Below, piece after piece: positions 7,988-16,649 of a DNA stretch of 64,000 bases. The position numbers were made by a program, and so were the translations under genes. The notes below the pieces were generated by a model that was not told where the DNA came from, made no database searches, and saw nothing but the letters and a program-made list of their open reading frames with translations. This stretch comes from Alphaproteobacteria bacterium 32-64-14 (GTDB lineage: Bacteria; Pseudomonadota; Alphaproteobacteria; Caulobacterales; Hyphomonadaceae), in contig NCEM01000003.1 in the NCBI GenBank assembly GCA_002280725.1, forward strand, positions 34,252-98,251, in the 5' to 3' direction. How positions within the stretch are numbered: the stretch's first letter is position 1; each line of letters opens with the position of its first letter.

Positions 7988-10294
7988 ATGCCCTCATTGA
8001 CCCCCAGTCTCGAACGCGCTCTCGAACGCGCCATGAATCTCGCCCAGGAGCGTAAGCATGAGTACGCGACCCTGGAGCATCTTCTTCTCGCGCTGACCGA
8101 GGATGAGGATGCCGCCGAGGTCATGACTGCGTGCAAGCTCGATCTCGACAAGCTGCGCCGCGACCTCACCAACTATCTCGACAACGACTGCGCCTCGTTC
8201 GTCGTGGAGGATGGCGGCGCTGTTCACCCGACCGCCGCGTTCCAACGTGTCGTGCAGCGCGCCGTGCTCCACGTTGAATCGTCCTCGAAGGACGAAGTGA
8301 CCGGCGCCAATGTGCTGGTCTCGATTTTCGCTGAGCGCGAAAGCCACGCCGCCTATTTCCTGCAGGAGCAGGACATGACGCGGTATGACGCGGTCAATTA
8401 CATCAGCCACGGCGTCGCCAAGAAGCCGGGCATGTCCAAGTCGAAGCCTGTCGAAGGCGCGGCTGAGAAGGAGGACGATACGGCCAAGCCCGCAGGTGAA
8501 GCGCTGAGCGCCTATTGCGTCGATCTCAACCAGAAGGCGCGCGAGGGAAAAACCGATCCGCTGATCGGCCGCCACGCGGAAGTCGAGCGTGCGATCCAGG
8601 TCCTGTGCCGCCGCCGCAAGAACAACCCGCTTCTCGTGGGCGATCCCGGTGTTGGCAAGACGGCCATCGCCGAAGGCATGGCCAAGAAGATCGTGGATGG
8701 CGATGCGCCGAGCATTCTCGCCGACGCGGTCATCTACTCGCTCGACATGGGCGCGCTCCTTGCGGGCACGCGCTATCGCGGCGACTTCGAGGAGCGCCTC
8801 AAGGCCGTCGTGAAAGAACTTGAGGAACAGCCCAAGGCCGTTCTCTTCATCGACGAGATCCACACCGTCATCGGCGCCGGCGCCACGTCAGGCGGCGCGA
8901 TGGATGCCTCGAACCTGCTGAAGCCCGCGCTCCAGTCGGGTACGCTGCGCTGCATGGGCTCCACGACCTACAAGGAGTACCGCCAGCACTTCGAGAAGGA
9001 CCGGGCGCTCGCCCGCCGCTTCCAGAAGATCGACGTGGTCGAGCCCTCGATCGAAGACACGATCAAGATCGTGATGGGCCTCAAGCCCTACTTCGAGGAA
9101 TTCCACGGCCTCAAATACACCAACGAAGCCATCCGCACGGCGGTGGACCTGTCGGCCAAATACATCACCGACCGCAAGCTGCCCGACAAGGCGATCGACG
9201 TGATCGACGAAGCGGGCGCTGCCCAATGGCTCGTGCCCGAGAACAAGCGCCGCAAACAGATCGGCGCACGTGAGGTCGAGGTCGTCATCTCCAAGATGGC
9301 CCGCATCCCGGCCAAGCAGGTCTCCAAGTCCGACGCTGAACAACTCCGCACGCTCGAGACGGATCTCAGGCGCGTGGTCTTCGGGCAGGATAAAGCGATC
9401 ACCGCGCTGGCTGCTGCGATCAAGCTCGCCCGCGCGGGCCTGCGTGAGCCGAACAAGCCGATCGGCTGCTACCTGTTCTCCGGCCCCACCGGCGTCGGCA
9501 AGACGGAAGTGGCGAAACAGCTGGGCTCCATTCTCGGCGTCGAGATGCTGCGCTTCGACATGTCGGAATACATGGAGCGCCACACGGTCTCGCGTCTCAT
9601 CGGCGCGCCTCCGGGCTATGTCGGCTTCGACCAGGGCGGCCTGCTGACCGACGGTGTCGACCAGCATCCGCATTGCGTCCTGCTGCTCGACGAGATCGAA
9701 AAGGCTCACCCCGATCTGTTCAACATCCTCCTGCAGGTGATGGACAACGGCACGCTGACGGACTCGAACGGCAAGAAGGTCGATTTCAGGAACGTGATCC
9801 TCATCATGACCACGAACGCTGGCGCATCCGATGCTGCGAAAGAGTCGATCGGCTTCGGCCGCGGCAAGCGCGAAGACGAGAACGAAGAGGCGATCAAACG
9901 CCTGTTCACTCCTGAATTCCGCAACCGTCTGGACGCGACCATCCCGTTCGCCGGTCTCTCGCCGGAGATCATCGAGATGGTGGTCGACAAGTTCATCCTG
10001 CAGCTGGAATCCCAACTGGCGGATCGCAACGTCACCATCGCGCTCACCGTGAAGGCACGGAAGTGGCTCGCCACGCGCGGCTACGACGAAGCCTTCGGCG
10101 CGCGTCCGCTCGGCAGGCTCATCCAGGAGCACATCAAGAAACCGATGGCGGACGAACTGCTGTTCGGATCGCTCCAGAAGGGCGGCGGCGTGAAGATCGA
10201 CGTGGACAAGAACGACCCCGAGAAGCTGTCGTTCAAGTTCATCGCCGATCCCAAGCCCACGGCGAAAGAGAAGAACGAGCCCGAGGCGGTCTAG
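7988..10294 (+). CDS. clpA: ATP-dependent Clp protease ATP-binding subunit ClpA
   Basis: This 768-residue class I AAA+ unfoldase partners ClpP and ClpS. The N-domain begins [13 protein letters not shown]...[13 protein letters not shown]1 has Walker A GDPGVGKT and Walker [12 protein letters not shown]2 has [14 protein letters not shown] and [13 protein letters not shown]. The ClpP-binding loop is IGF (IGFGRGKR, in the ESIGF stretch). [10 protein letters not shown] and GARPLGRLI near the C-terminus are sensor-2 region signatures. The short linker between D1 and D2, without a ClpB-type coiled coil, supports ClpA over ClpB. The start is 9 bases after clpS, so the two are cotranscribed. Confidence 0.97.
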   Translation: MPSLTPSLERALERAMNLAQERKHEYATLEHLLLALTEDEDAAEVMTACKLDLDKLRRDLTNYLDNDCASFVVEDGGAVHPTAAFQRVVQRAVLHVESSSKDEVTGANVLVSIFAERESHAAYFLQEQDMTRYDAVNYISHGVAKKPGMSKSKPVEGAAEKEDDTAKPAGEALSAYCVDLNQKAREGKTDPLIGRHAEVERAIQVLCRRRKNNPLLVGDPGVGKTAIAEGMAKKIVDGDAPSILADAVIYSLDMGALLAGTRYRGDFEERLKAVVKELEEQPKAVLFIDEIHTVIGAGATSGGAMDASNLLKPALQSGTLRCMGSTTYKEYRQHFEKDRALARRFQKIDVVEPSIEDTIKIVMGLKPYFEEFHGLKYTNEAIRTAVDLSAKYITDRKLPDKAIDVIDEAGAAQWLVPENKRRKQIGAREVEVVISKMARIPAKQVSKSDAEQLRTLETDLRRVVFGQDKAITALAAAIKLARAGLREPNKPIGCYLFSGPTGVGKTEVAKQLGSILGVEMLRFDMSEYMERHTVSRLIGAPPGYVGFDQGGLLTDGVDQHPHCVLLLDEIEKAHPDLFNILLQVMDNGTLTDSNGKKVDFRNVILIMTTNAGASDAAKESIGFGRGKREDENEEAIKRLFTPEFRNRLDATIPFAGLSPEIIEMVVDKFILQLESQLADRNVTIALTVKARKWLATRGYDEAFGARPLGRLIQEHIKKPMADELLFGSLQKGGGVKIDVDKNDPEKLSFKFIADPKPTAKEKNEPEAV

Positions 10295-10321
10295 CGTCAG
10301 GGCGCAATCCGGAATGCAGAA

Positions 10322-10354
10322 GGGCGGCTCTTGCGGGCCGCCCGTCTCGTTTTA
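10322..10354 (+). terminator. Rho-independent terminator of clpS-clpA
   Basis: GGGCGGC (10322-10328) and GCCGCCC (10337-10343) form a 7-bp GC stem with an 8-base loop, followed by GTCTCGTTTTA, 28 bases after the clpA stop. Confidence 0.75.
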
Positions 10355-10366
10355 GGGGAGGCCCTC

Positions 10367-10885
10367 ATGGTCAAATACATCGCCAAGGCAAACAACGACG
10401 TGCTGTCGAATTGCGATTGCGGGGATGCGCTCGCCGCCGGCCCTGCGCAACTGGACTGCCCGTGGTGCGGCTGCGGCTGGCTGCTGAGCTGCACCAAATG
10501 CCGTAAGGCATTCACCTACGGCCGCATCGTCGAGGTCGATCGTTCCTACGAAGACTTCGTGCGTGAGGATTTCCAGACCCACGGCGGCGGCAGCACGCCG
10601 GAAGACATCAGTGACGGCGCCGAATGGATGGCCGAGGCGTTGTCCGCATTCGCGGTCGGCGATGTCGTGGTCTATCTCGATGGCGTCTACCTGCCGCTCG
10701 AAGCCACCAATTTTGCGTTTGATGGCTGGTTCGCGCAGCACGACTTCGATCGCCTGCCGCACGCGGTCGCGCTCACGCAGCCCGAGGCGCTGAGAAACAC
10801 GCTAGGCGATCAGGCGTACTGGCTCGAGCGCGAACTGGTGGACGGCGATCCTGAAGACGGCGATGACGAAGGCGATGAAGACTAG
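10367..10885 (+). CDS. Cysteine-rich zinc-ribbon-like hypothetical protein
   Basis: A strong AGGGGAG (10354-10360) sets the ATG at 10367, giving 172 residues. The N-terminal 45 residues contain CDC, CPWCGCG and CTKC, spaced like a zinc ribbon. A central region (about 60-150) ends in a very acidic tail (EDGDDEGDED). No signal peptide or membrane segment is seen, so it is probably cytoplasmic. It starts just after the clpA terminator, so it either has its own promoter inside that hairpin region or relies on readthrough. I do not recognise the family and assign no function; zinc binding is an inference from cysteine spacing. Confidence 0.8.
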   Translation: MVKYIAKANNDVLSNCDCGDALAAGPAQLDCPWCGCGWLLSCTKCRKAFTYGRIVEVDRSYEDFVREDFQTHGGGSTPEDISDGAEWMAEALSAFAVGDVVVYLDGVYLPLEATNFAFDGWFAQHDFDRLPHAVALTQPEALRNTLGDQAYWLERELVDGDPEDGDDEGDED

Positions 10886-10894
10886 TCGTCCGCG

Positions 10895-11497
10895 TTAGGG
10901 CGCAGGCGTCGCCGTGTCGGCGTCGGTCGAGGAGCCCTGTTGCGTGGGCCAGATCACCGGGAAGGGCGGCGGTCCGTTGTCTGTCGAGCATTCCTGCCAA
11001 CGCAGTTCCTGCAGAACGAAGCGGATGCCATCCCACTGATAGGAGCCTTCAGAGCCGCAGCCGCCATGTCCTGCGCTCTTGCGGAATGTCGTCAGCACGC
11101 CTGTGCCCGCGTCAATCTCCGCCATGCTGGCCTGATCGCTCGCGAACCAGCCGCCCGTATCGTAGTCAGGGAAGGAGAGAAGCTCGGGCTGCTCGCCCGT
11201 ACGCGCCGAGAACACGCGATGGGTCTGCGAGTAAGCGCCCTGGCTGCAGCCGAGCATCACGATCGCGCCGTTCTCCAGCCCCACCACCTTGGACTCGATC
11301 TGGGCGTCGTCCGGCTTCACGCATCCGCCAATCGCGTCACTGATTGTCTGAGCCGCAGCGATCAGTGCGGCGTCGCCCTCGAGCGTTCCCGTCGTTGCCG
11401 CGGCTGCTGGCCCGCCGGCCGCATCCGGACCGCCACAGGCGGACAGGACGAACGCCATCGCTGGCGCTGCAACAGCTAGGAGATATCCCCGGCGCAT
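10895..11497 (-). CDS. Hypothetical lipoprotein
   Basis: The ATG at 11497 is fixed by AAGGAGG about 5 bases upstream. The first 22 residues form a type II signal peptide with lipobox LSAC, so the mature protein should be lipidated. The remaining 180 residues contain four scattered cysteines (for example GGCVKPDD, LGCSQGAY, HGGCGSEG and QECS), consistent with disulfides in the periplasm. No enzyme motif is visible and I do not recognise the family. It converges on the zinc-ribbon gene (9 bases between stops). Confidence 0.85.
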   Translation of the reverse strand: MRRGYLLAVAAPAMAFVLSACGGPDAAGGPAAAATTGTLEGDAALIAAAQTISDAIGGCVKPDDAQIESKVVGLENGAIVMLGCSQGAYSQTHRVFSARTGEQPELLSFPDYDTGGWFASDQASMAEIDAGTGVLTTFRKSAGHGGCGSEGSYQWDGIRFVLQELRWQECSTDNGPPPFPVIWPTQQGSSTDADTATPAP

Positions 11498-11595
11498 CAC
11501 GTCCTCCTTCAGGCGTGGCCAGTCATGACGAAACATTACTGCAAATCAATGGCTAGACCGCGCTCAAACCGGGGATAAAGCAGGCCCAAATGTCG

Positions 11596-12057
11596 CTACC
11601 AGCGGTCCGAAACCGGTTGTCCGCCAAACAGTTCGCCCAGCCGGCGCCGCGTGCCGGCGCTGACGCCCTCAGGGGGGACAAGCGGGTCAAAGAGGCCCGT
11701 TTCGGCGATTTCGCCCCTCTGGGTTGGCGTGCCCGGTGTCCAGCGGTCGATCCGGTAGACCAGCACGTGATCGTTGGGAAAGAAGCCGTGATTGGCGTGG
11801 GCTGAGACCAGCCGGAGGTCAGCGGCGGAGGTTTCGACGCCCGCCTCCTCGCTCAGCTCGCGAAGCAGGGCGAGCGGGCAGGTTTCGCCCTTTTCGACCC
11901 CGCCGCCGGGAAAGTGCCAGCCGGGGGTATAAGTGTGGCGCAGCAGCAGAACCCGCCCCTCGCCGTTCACGACGACCCCGCGAACGCCCAGCGTCATGGG
12001 CCGGCGCATGCGCCACCAGGCCTGGAACGCCCTGTCGCGAAGGGTCCGCTTTCTCAA
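11596..12057 (-). CDS. NUDIX hydrolase
   Basis: The 153-residue protein has a full Nudix box at about residues 51-73 (GGGVEKGETCPLALLRELSEE continuing AGV) after VVVNGEGRVLLLRHTY. The short N-terminal Arg-rich segment and the HTYTPGWHFPGGGVE context resemble the phosphohydrolases acting on (d)NDP derivatives or MutT-like substrates; the substrate cannot be read from sequence. It stands alone between a lipoprotein gene and, divergently, a microprotein gene. Catalytic glutamates are all present, so it should be active. Confidence 0.92.
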   Translation of the reverse strand: MRKRTLRDRAFQAWWRMRRPMTLGVRGVVVNGEGRVLLLRHTYTPGWHFPGGGVEKGETCPLALLRELSEEAGVETSAADLRLVSAHANHGFFPNDHVLVYRIDRWTPGTPTQRGEIAETGLFDPLVPPEGVSAGTRRRLGELFGGQPVSDRW

Positions 12058-12154
12058 GAGAATGCCTTGTTCTTTCCGGGTTTCGGACCCGCTGGAAATC
12101 CGCTAGGACAGCCTGATACCAGACTCAAGGCGAGATCGCCGGAAGGAGACTATC

Positions 12155-12235
12155 GTGGCTGCTGTATACGCAATCCTTGCCGTCGTCGTGACTTTCGGTC
12201 TGCTCAACCTCATCGAATATCGCCGTCTGGACTAG
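12155..12235 (+). CDS. 26-residue single-helix membrane microprotein
   Basis: GTG at 12155 is preceded by a near-perfect Shine-Dalgarno, GGAAGGAGA (12141-12149). The frame encodes 26 residues: a start of MAAVYAIL, a hydrophobic helix through about residue 19, and a charged end, NLIEYRRLD, before TAG at 12233-12235. The hydrophobic helix capped by a polar, Arg-containing tail is the pattern of small inner-membrane subunits or regulators such as CydX or KdpF, but it is neither by sequence. The strong ribosome site and clean stop support translation. It lies 56 bases before the antiporter gene, which may share its transcript. Confidence 0.7.
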   Translation: MAAVYAILAVVVTFGLLNLIEYRRLD

Positions 12236-12291
12236 ATCCTTCCGGCAGGCCAGCGTCGGGGGGAAGTTAGAAAGCGTAGGGGGTATCCGTC

Positions 12292-13293
12292 GTGCTCACG
12301 GGCGCCATTGTTATCCTGATCGCTGGTTTTGCGGTTCTCATCTATTCAGCTGACTGCCTCGTCCGCGGCGCGCTGTCTGCGGCCTACAAGGCGAACGTTT
12401 CGCCCCTGCTCGTCGGCATCGTCATTGTCGGCTTCGGCACGTCGCTTCCCGAATTCATCATCTCCGCACAGGCCGCGGCCAATGGCAGCGCAGGCCTCGC
12501 GCACGGCAACATCATTGGCTCCAACATCGCCAACATCCTGCTGGTGCTGGCGCTGCCCGCGCTGATCTTCCCGATCGCGACCGACGCCCCGCGCATGCGC
12601 ATCACGGCCTTCTTCATGCTGCTCTGCACGGCAGCCTGGATCGGCGTGTCGATGTTCTTCGGCCTGACGGAACTGATCGGCATTGGCTTCATCGTGACGC
12701 TCGTCGTCTACCTCTTCATCTCCTGGTCCGTCGCCCGCAAGGACATGACGGAAGACACCAAGGAAGAGCTGGAGATGATGCGCAAGCCGATGTGGCGCAT
12801 GGTCATGCTGATCCTTATCGGCCTGGTCGGCATGCCGCTTGGCTCACGCATGCTGCTCGACGGAGGCATCTCCCTGGGTCAGGAACTCAACGCCAGCGAG
12901 ACCATCGTGGGCCTCACCGTCCTGGCGCTTGGCTCATCCCTGCCGGAACTGGCCGCCTGTATCGCGGCCGCCGTGCGCAGGCAGAGCGACGTGGCCATGG
13001 GCAACGTCATCGGCTCGAACATCTTCAACATTCTCGGCGCAGGCGGCGTTGTCGCCGTTCTCGCGCCGCGCGGCGTGCTGAGCCCCGAGTTTACGGCCTT
13101 CAGCAACTGGGCGATGGCGGGCGCCGCCGTGCTGGTCACCATCGTGATCTTCCTGCACCGCCGCGTGGGCATTGCCACCGGCCTGCTGTTCCTCGCGCTG
13201 TACGTGGCCTACCTCGCCGGCCTCTACAACAACTGGTCGTTCGAGGGCATCGGCGACCTGATCATCGAGCCGGCCGCACATAGCCCAACCTGA
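12292..13293 (+). CDS. Calcium/sodium antiporter (CaCA family, YrbG-like)
   Basis: This 333-residue inner-membrane protein has about ten helices and the two inverted alpha-repeats of the CaCA superfamily: GFGTSLPEFIIS...GNIIGSNIANILLV and ALGSSLPELAAC...GNVIGSNIFNILGA. The acidic residues in TSLPE and SSLPE form the cation site. The family exchanges Ca2+ (or other cations) for Na+ or H+. The start is GTG at 12292. The stop is 3 bases before the end of the convergent SixA-like gene. It follows the microprotein at 12155, a possible accessory subunit by position only. Confidence 0.95.
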   Translation: MLTGAIVILIAGFAVLIYSADCLVRGALSAAYKANVSPLLVGIVIVGFGTSLPEFIISAQAAANGSAGLAHGNIIGSNIANILLVLALPALIFPIATDAPRMRITAFFMLLCTAAWIGVSMFFGLTELIGIGFIVTLVVYLFISWSVARKDMTEDTKEELEMMRKPMWRMVMLILIGLVGMPLGSRMLLDGGISLGQELNASETIVGLTVLALGSSLPELAACIAAAVRRQSDVAMGNVIGSNIFNILGAGGVVAVLAPRGVLSPEFTAFSNWAMAGAAVLVTIVIFLHRRVGIATGLLFLALYVAYLAGLYNNWSFEGIGDLIIEPAAHSPT

Positions 13294-13296
13294 TCA

Positions 13297-13785
13297 TCAA
13301 TCCGAAATCAGCTTCGGCGTGACGTAAGCCTGCAGCCGCCAGGCCGCGCTCTCGTCGGCGCGTGTGAACACCGCGCCGGCGGCTGTTGGAAACTTGGCGC
13401 GCACCGCGGCTTCCAGCGGGTTGTTGCGATGGGCGAGGCGGCTGGCGAGTTCATGCAGGCCCGGATTGTGCGCCACGATCATCACACGCTGCAGGCCGGT
13501 TTCCTCCGCTGCGCGCACAAGCGTGTCCGTGTCGGCCAGGTAGAGCTTGTCGAGGAAGCGGACCTCGGCGCCGGGAAACCAGCTGTCGATCAGCCCCCAT
13601 GTCTGGCGCGTGCGCCGGGCGGCTGACACCAGCACGATCTCCGGATCAGCCCCGGCCCCTGCCAGCGCCTCGCCAATGGTGGGCGCATCCTCCAGCCCGC
13701 GTGCGGCGAGCGCGCGGTCGAAGTCCTCTCCCGTGTCGGAGTTCGCCGCCGCCTTGGCGTGGCGCAGGAGGATCAGTTGGCGCAT
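13297..13785 (-). CDS. SixA-like histidine phosphatase
   Basis: The protein starts MRQLILLRHAKAA, the RHG/RHA catalytic motif of the histidine phosphatase superfamily. It has AARRTRQTW in the middle and IVAHNPGLHELA for the second catalytic histidine. At 162 residues it matches SixA-type phosphohistidine phosphatases, which act on HPt or PTS phosphohistidines. A far longer open frame extends upstream on this strand to 15342, but that extension is only antisense to the thiolase gene; conservation starts at the ATG at 13785, which has AGGG upstream. Substrate unknown; no phosphorelay gene is adjacent. Confidence 0.92.
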   Translation of the reverse strand: MRQLILLRHAKAAANSDTGEDFDRALAARGLEDAPTIGEALAGAGADPEIVLVSAARRTRQTWGLIDSWFPGAEVRFLDKLYLADTDTLVRAAEETGLQRVMIVAHNPGLHELASRLAHRNNPLEAAVRAKFPTAAGAVFTRADESAAWRLQAYVTPKLISD

Positions 13786-13918
13786 GCGGACCCTGAAATC
13801 TGTTCGCGCTAGCTCTGCCGCAAACTCGCGTGGATTGCCAAGGGGATAGCGTCCAAAGGCGACGGCACGATGGCGGCCACCCCTTCGATTTAATCCCCGA
13901 CCCCTCTTGTGCGCTGCA

Positions 13919-13936
13919 ATATGATGACCATCATAT
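13919..13936. promoter_or_regulatory. Palindromic operator candidate upstream of the thiolase gene
   Basis: ATATGATGACCATCATAT has perfect 8-bp arms around an AC centre. It lies about 42 bases before the thiolase start in an AT-rich spot, where a TetR- or MerR-type regulator could bind. No regulator gene is adjacent, so the binding protein is unknown. Confidence 0.5.
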
Positions 13937-13977
13937 ATAACGACCGGACAAAGGGAGCCGGAAGAAGGAAAAGTGTC

Positions 13978-15150
13978 ATGACCCGGGCTGTCATTGCAGG
14001 CTATGCGCGCACGCCATTCCATTTCGCCAACAAGGGAAAGCTCGTGGGGGTGCGGCCCGATGATCTCGCCGCCATCGCCATCAAGGGGCTGGTCGAGCGG
14101 ACCGGCGTCGATCCGAAAACGTTGGAAGATGTCGTGCTCGGCACGGCGTACCCCGAAGCCGAGCAGGGCTCCAACATAGCGCGGTTGGCCGCCCTTCTGG
14201 CGGGCCTGCCCATCGAACTTGGCGGCATCACGATGAACCGCTTCTGCGGCTCTTCGATGTCGGCCATCCACTATGCCGTGGGCCAGATCGCCATCGGCGC
14301 GGGCGAAGCTTTCATCGCAGGCGGCATCGAGAGCATGACGCGCGTGCCGCAAGGCGGCTTCAACCATTCGCCAAACCCGCGCTTCCCAAATGCCAAGCTT
14401 GGGGGCAAGGCCCAGAACGATCCCGGTATCCTTCTCGATGCCTACATATCTATGGGCGAGACGGCGGAGAACGTCGCGCGGCAGTTCAACATCTCGCGCG
14501 CCGATCAGGAAAAGCTTGCCTATGTCTCGCAGATGAAGGCCGCCGAAGCGCAACGCGAAGGCCGCCTGCGCGATGAGATCGTGCCGGTGAAAACCGCTGA
14601 CGGCATCGTCGACCAGGACGGCACGCTGCGCCCCGGCACCACGCTGGAAGGTCTTGCGGGCTTGAAGCCTGCGTTCCGCGCCGACGGATCGGTGACGGCC
14701 GGCACATCGTCCCCGCTGACGGATGGCGCCGCGATGACGCTGATCACGTCGGAGGAGTATGCGAAACGTCACGGCCTTGACATTCTCGGCCGCATCCGCT
14801 CGGTCGCCATCGCGGGCGTGCCGCCGGAGATCATGGGCATGGGGCCTGTGCCGGCCTCGCAGAAGGCGCTTGCCCGCGCGGGTCTCACCATCAAGGATAT
14901 CGATGTGGTCGAGATCAACGAAGCCTTCGGGTCGCAGGCCGTCGCCTCGATCCGCGAACTCGCCATCCCGATGGAGAAGATCAACATCGACGGCGGCGGC
15001 ATCTCCATCGGCCACCCGCTCGGCGCGACCGGCGCGCGCATCACGGCGAAAGCGGCCCAGATCATGAAGCGTGAAGGCAAGCGCTTCGCCCTCGCCACAC
15101 AATGCATCGGCGGCGGGCAGGGCATCGCCACGGTGATCGAAGCGGTTTGA
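13978..15150 (+). CDS. Acetyl-CoA C-acyltransferase (thiolase)
   Basis: This 390-residue degradative-type thiolase has catalytic Cys90 in MNRFCGSSMSAIH, the GGISIGHPLGATGAR histidine motif and the C-terminal QCIGGGQGIA cysteine motif. It cleaves 3-ketoacyl-CoA (or condenses acetyl-CoA) in fatty acid oxidation. The ATG at 13978 follows GAAGAAGGAA; the open frame upstream to 13909 crosses the operator palindrome and has no conservation. No acyl-CoA dehydrogenase or FadB partner is adjacent. It is followed by a long inverted repeat. Confidence 0.95.
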   Translation: MTRAVIAGYARTPFHFANKGKLVGVRPDDLAAIAIKGLVERTGVDPKTLEDVVLGTAYPEAEQGSNIARLAALLAGLPIELGGITMNRFCGSSMSAIHYAVGQIAIGAGEAFIAGGIESMTRVPQGGFNHSPNPRFPNAKLGGKAQNDPGILLDAYISMGETAENVARQFNISRADQEKLAYVSQMKAAEAQREGRLRDEIVPVKTADGIVDQDGTLRPGTTLEGLAGLKPAFRADGSVTAGTSSPLTDGAAMTLITSEEYAKRHGLDILGRIRSVAIAGVPPEIMGMGPVPASQKALARAGLTIKDIDVVEINEAFGSQAVASIRELAIPMEKINIDGGGISIGHPLGATGARITAKAAQIMKREGKRFALATQCIGGGQGIATVIEAV

Positions 15151-15164
15151 AGTTTGTGAGCCCG

Positions 15165-15319
15165 GCCCCTCGTGGTTCGACGGACGCAAGGACATGCTTC
15201 GCATGGCCTTGCTGCTCACCATGAGGGATCTCTCTCTATCAGCTTGAATGAATCTGCGGCCCTCATGGTGAGCAGTTCGCATGACGCAGTCGTGCGAACG
15301 CCCGTCGAACCACGAGGGC
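15165..15319. repeat. Long intergenic inverted repeat (family D)
   Basis: Two nested arm pairs: CCCTCGTGGTTCGACGG near 15168-15184 against CCGTCGAACCACGAGGG near 15302-15318, and GCTCACCATGAGGG (15214-15227) against CCCTCATGGTGAGC (15260-15273). It fills the gap between the thiolase and the GNAT gene and can fold into one long hairpin, so it may also end both convergent transcripts. Its core partly resembles the family A repeats. Confidence 0.8.
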
Positions 15320-15342
15320 GGCCGAGGGGACTTCCGCCACAT

Positions 15343-15852
15343 CTAAACAACAAACCGCGTGATCGGCCCGGTCCACGCCTTGCCGTCTCCCTGCAGCGTC
15401 TCGATATCGCGGACGCCCGCCGCCGCGATCACGCGCGGCCAGAAGGCGAGTGCGGGTGGATTGCGCGCGCTGACGGCGATCTCCCACTGGCCGGGATGCA
15501 TCTGGATCAGGTCGATCGCCGCGCGGGCGCCGACGCCATCGCGGCGGAATGTGCGCATCACAAAGAACTCTCCCATGTTGAAATCGAGCGGGCGGTCGCA
15601 GTGCGAGTTCCTGTTGAGCAGCGCGAAGCCTGCGAGCTGCCCGCCAGCGCGGATGAACCAGACGGAGCGATCCGGCTCGCGCCAGTAATCTTCCAGACGC
15701 AGCAGGTCTGCGAAGCGGCCGTCCTCTTCGACCGCGAGCTTCCGCTGCGCCGTGAGGAATTCGCTGAAGTCGTGGATGTAGAGCTGGACGAGATTCGCCA
15801 GCGTCTCGCGCTGTGAAGGTTCGGCGCGTTCGAGGTGGATGCGGTTTGTCAT
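15343..15852 (-). CDS. GNAT family N-acetyltransferase
   Basis: The 169-residue product has a GNAT fold: an N-terminal helix pair (LVQLYIHDFSEFL), central strands (AGFALLNRNSH, FNMGEFFVMRTFRRDGVG) with the RxxGxG-like acetyl-CoA P-loop in RRDGVGARAA. A C-terminal strand-helix with WEIAVSARNPPALAFWPRV follows. It resembles the predicted acetyltransferases of the COG5628 kind; substrate unknown. The start at 15852 is the first ATG. It lies between the long inverted repeat and the DUF4145 gene. Confidence 0.88.
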   Translation of the reverse strand: MTNRIHLERAEPSQRETLANLVQLYIHDFSEFLTAQRKLAVEEDGRFADLLRLEDYWREPDRSVWFIRAGGQLAGFALLNRNSHCDRPLDFNMGEFFVMRTFRRDGVGARAAIDLIQMHPGQWEIAVSARNPPALAFWPRVIAAAGVRDIETLQGDGKAWTGPITRFVV

Positions 15853-15870
15853 GCTATATCGCGCTCAACG

Positions 15871-16554
15871 TCACGGCTTGTCGCGTGCTGCCATTCGATC
15901 TCGTGCAAGTTGCGCTAGGTGTGGAACGGTGAACAATTGAATCAAAAGCGCTTGCACAAGGTCGCGCGCGGTTTGGACATCATCTTCGTCAAGCTCATCA
16001 TCTGTATGCGCCCCTTCGTTCGGTATGAGCTTGCCCGCGTGGAGAAGGTCGGCCAAATCCTTGTCCAGCTTGCCTTCTGAAACTAGGCGAACGATCCGTT
16101 TGCCGAGCATCTCTTTTGAATCCGGGCTCGAGTCTCTGAGGCGAACGGCGCGCTCCAGTACACGGCGATATGCTGCAGCAGCATTTTCTGCGCCCACCGC
16201 AGGATTGGCTATCGCGGCTTCAGCCTGCAACCATCTCTGAGTGAGCTTTTCGTCCTCGATACCATCTGGCGCACCTTCGATCAGGGGAGGAAAGTGTTCG
16301 TCTACCGGCGGTGTCAGCACGACGCCAGGGTAGGAGCGTGGTTGAGTAAACCGTGCTATCCAGTATGCCGTGTCTGCGGGGTCGTCTCTGGTGTTCCAGT
16401 TGCGACGCTGAAAGCTAAGTATTGAGGGCATGGCGCATGCGGCGCAGCTAACTGCCACATAGGTGCGGGTGTTATTATCTGTGACGCAGCAGTACCCCGG
16501 TGCCGACCCGGTTTGCATTTTGCACCAACTGCAGGTGAACGCGATTGTAGTCAT
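15871..16554 (-). CDS. DUF4145-like domain protein with N-terminal zinc-ribbon
   Basis: The 227-residue protein begins with CSWCKMQTG and two further Cys pairs (YCCVT, CAACAM), consistent with a zinc ribbon. A helical C-terminal half contains AAAYRRVLERAVRLR, MLGKRIVRLVSEGKLDKDLADLLHAGKLIPNEGAH, the pattern of the DUF4145 domain. DUF4145 proteins are often found with restriction or other defence genes, but none is visible here. Codon use looks less GC-biased than neighbours, suggesting acquisition. The ATG at 16554 has GGGGAG upstream; the frame is open a little further. Function unknown. Confidence 0.8.
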   Translation of the reverse strand: MTTIAFTCSWCKMQTGSAPGYCCVTDNNTRTYVAVSCAACAMPSILSFQRRNWNTRDDPADTAYWIARFTQPRSYPGVVLTPPVDEHFPPLIEGAPDGIEDEKLTQRWLQAEAAIANPAVGAENAAAAYRRVLERAVRLRDSSPDSKEMLGKRIVRLVSEGKLDKDLADLLHAGKLIPNEGAHTDDELDEDDVQTARDLVQALLIQLFTVPHLAQLARDRMAARDKP

Positions 16555-16613
16555 GTCTATTGCTCCCCAATCCAAGCGGCCCAGCCGCCGCACGTTGCTG
16601 CCATCTCAAAGTA

Positions 16614-16647
16614 GAAGCAGAGACGATCGCGTGATCGCCTCTGCTTC
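16614..16647 (-). terminator. Terminator-like hairpin after rtcB
   Basis: GAAGCAGAG and CTCTGCTTC (16614-16622, 16639-16647) form a 9-bp stem extended by GATC/GATC inside. It sits immediately after the rtcB stop on the minus strand. The tract following it on that strand (TACTTTG) is only weakly T-rich. Confidence 0.6.
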
Positions 16648-16649
16648 CG

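Noticed and set aside
13786..15342. Long minus-strand open frame extending the SixA-like gene
   Set aside because: It is antisense to the thiolase gene. Protein similarity begins only at the ATG at 13785.
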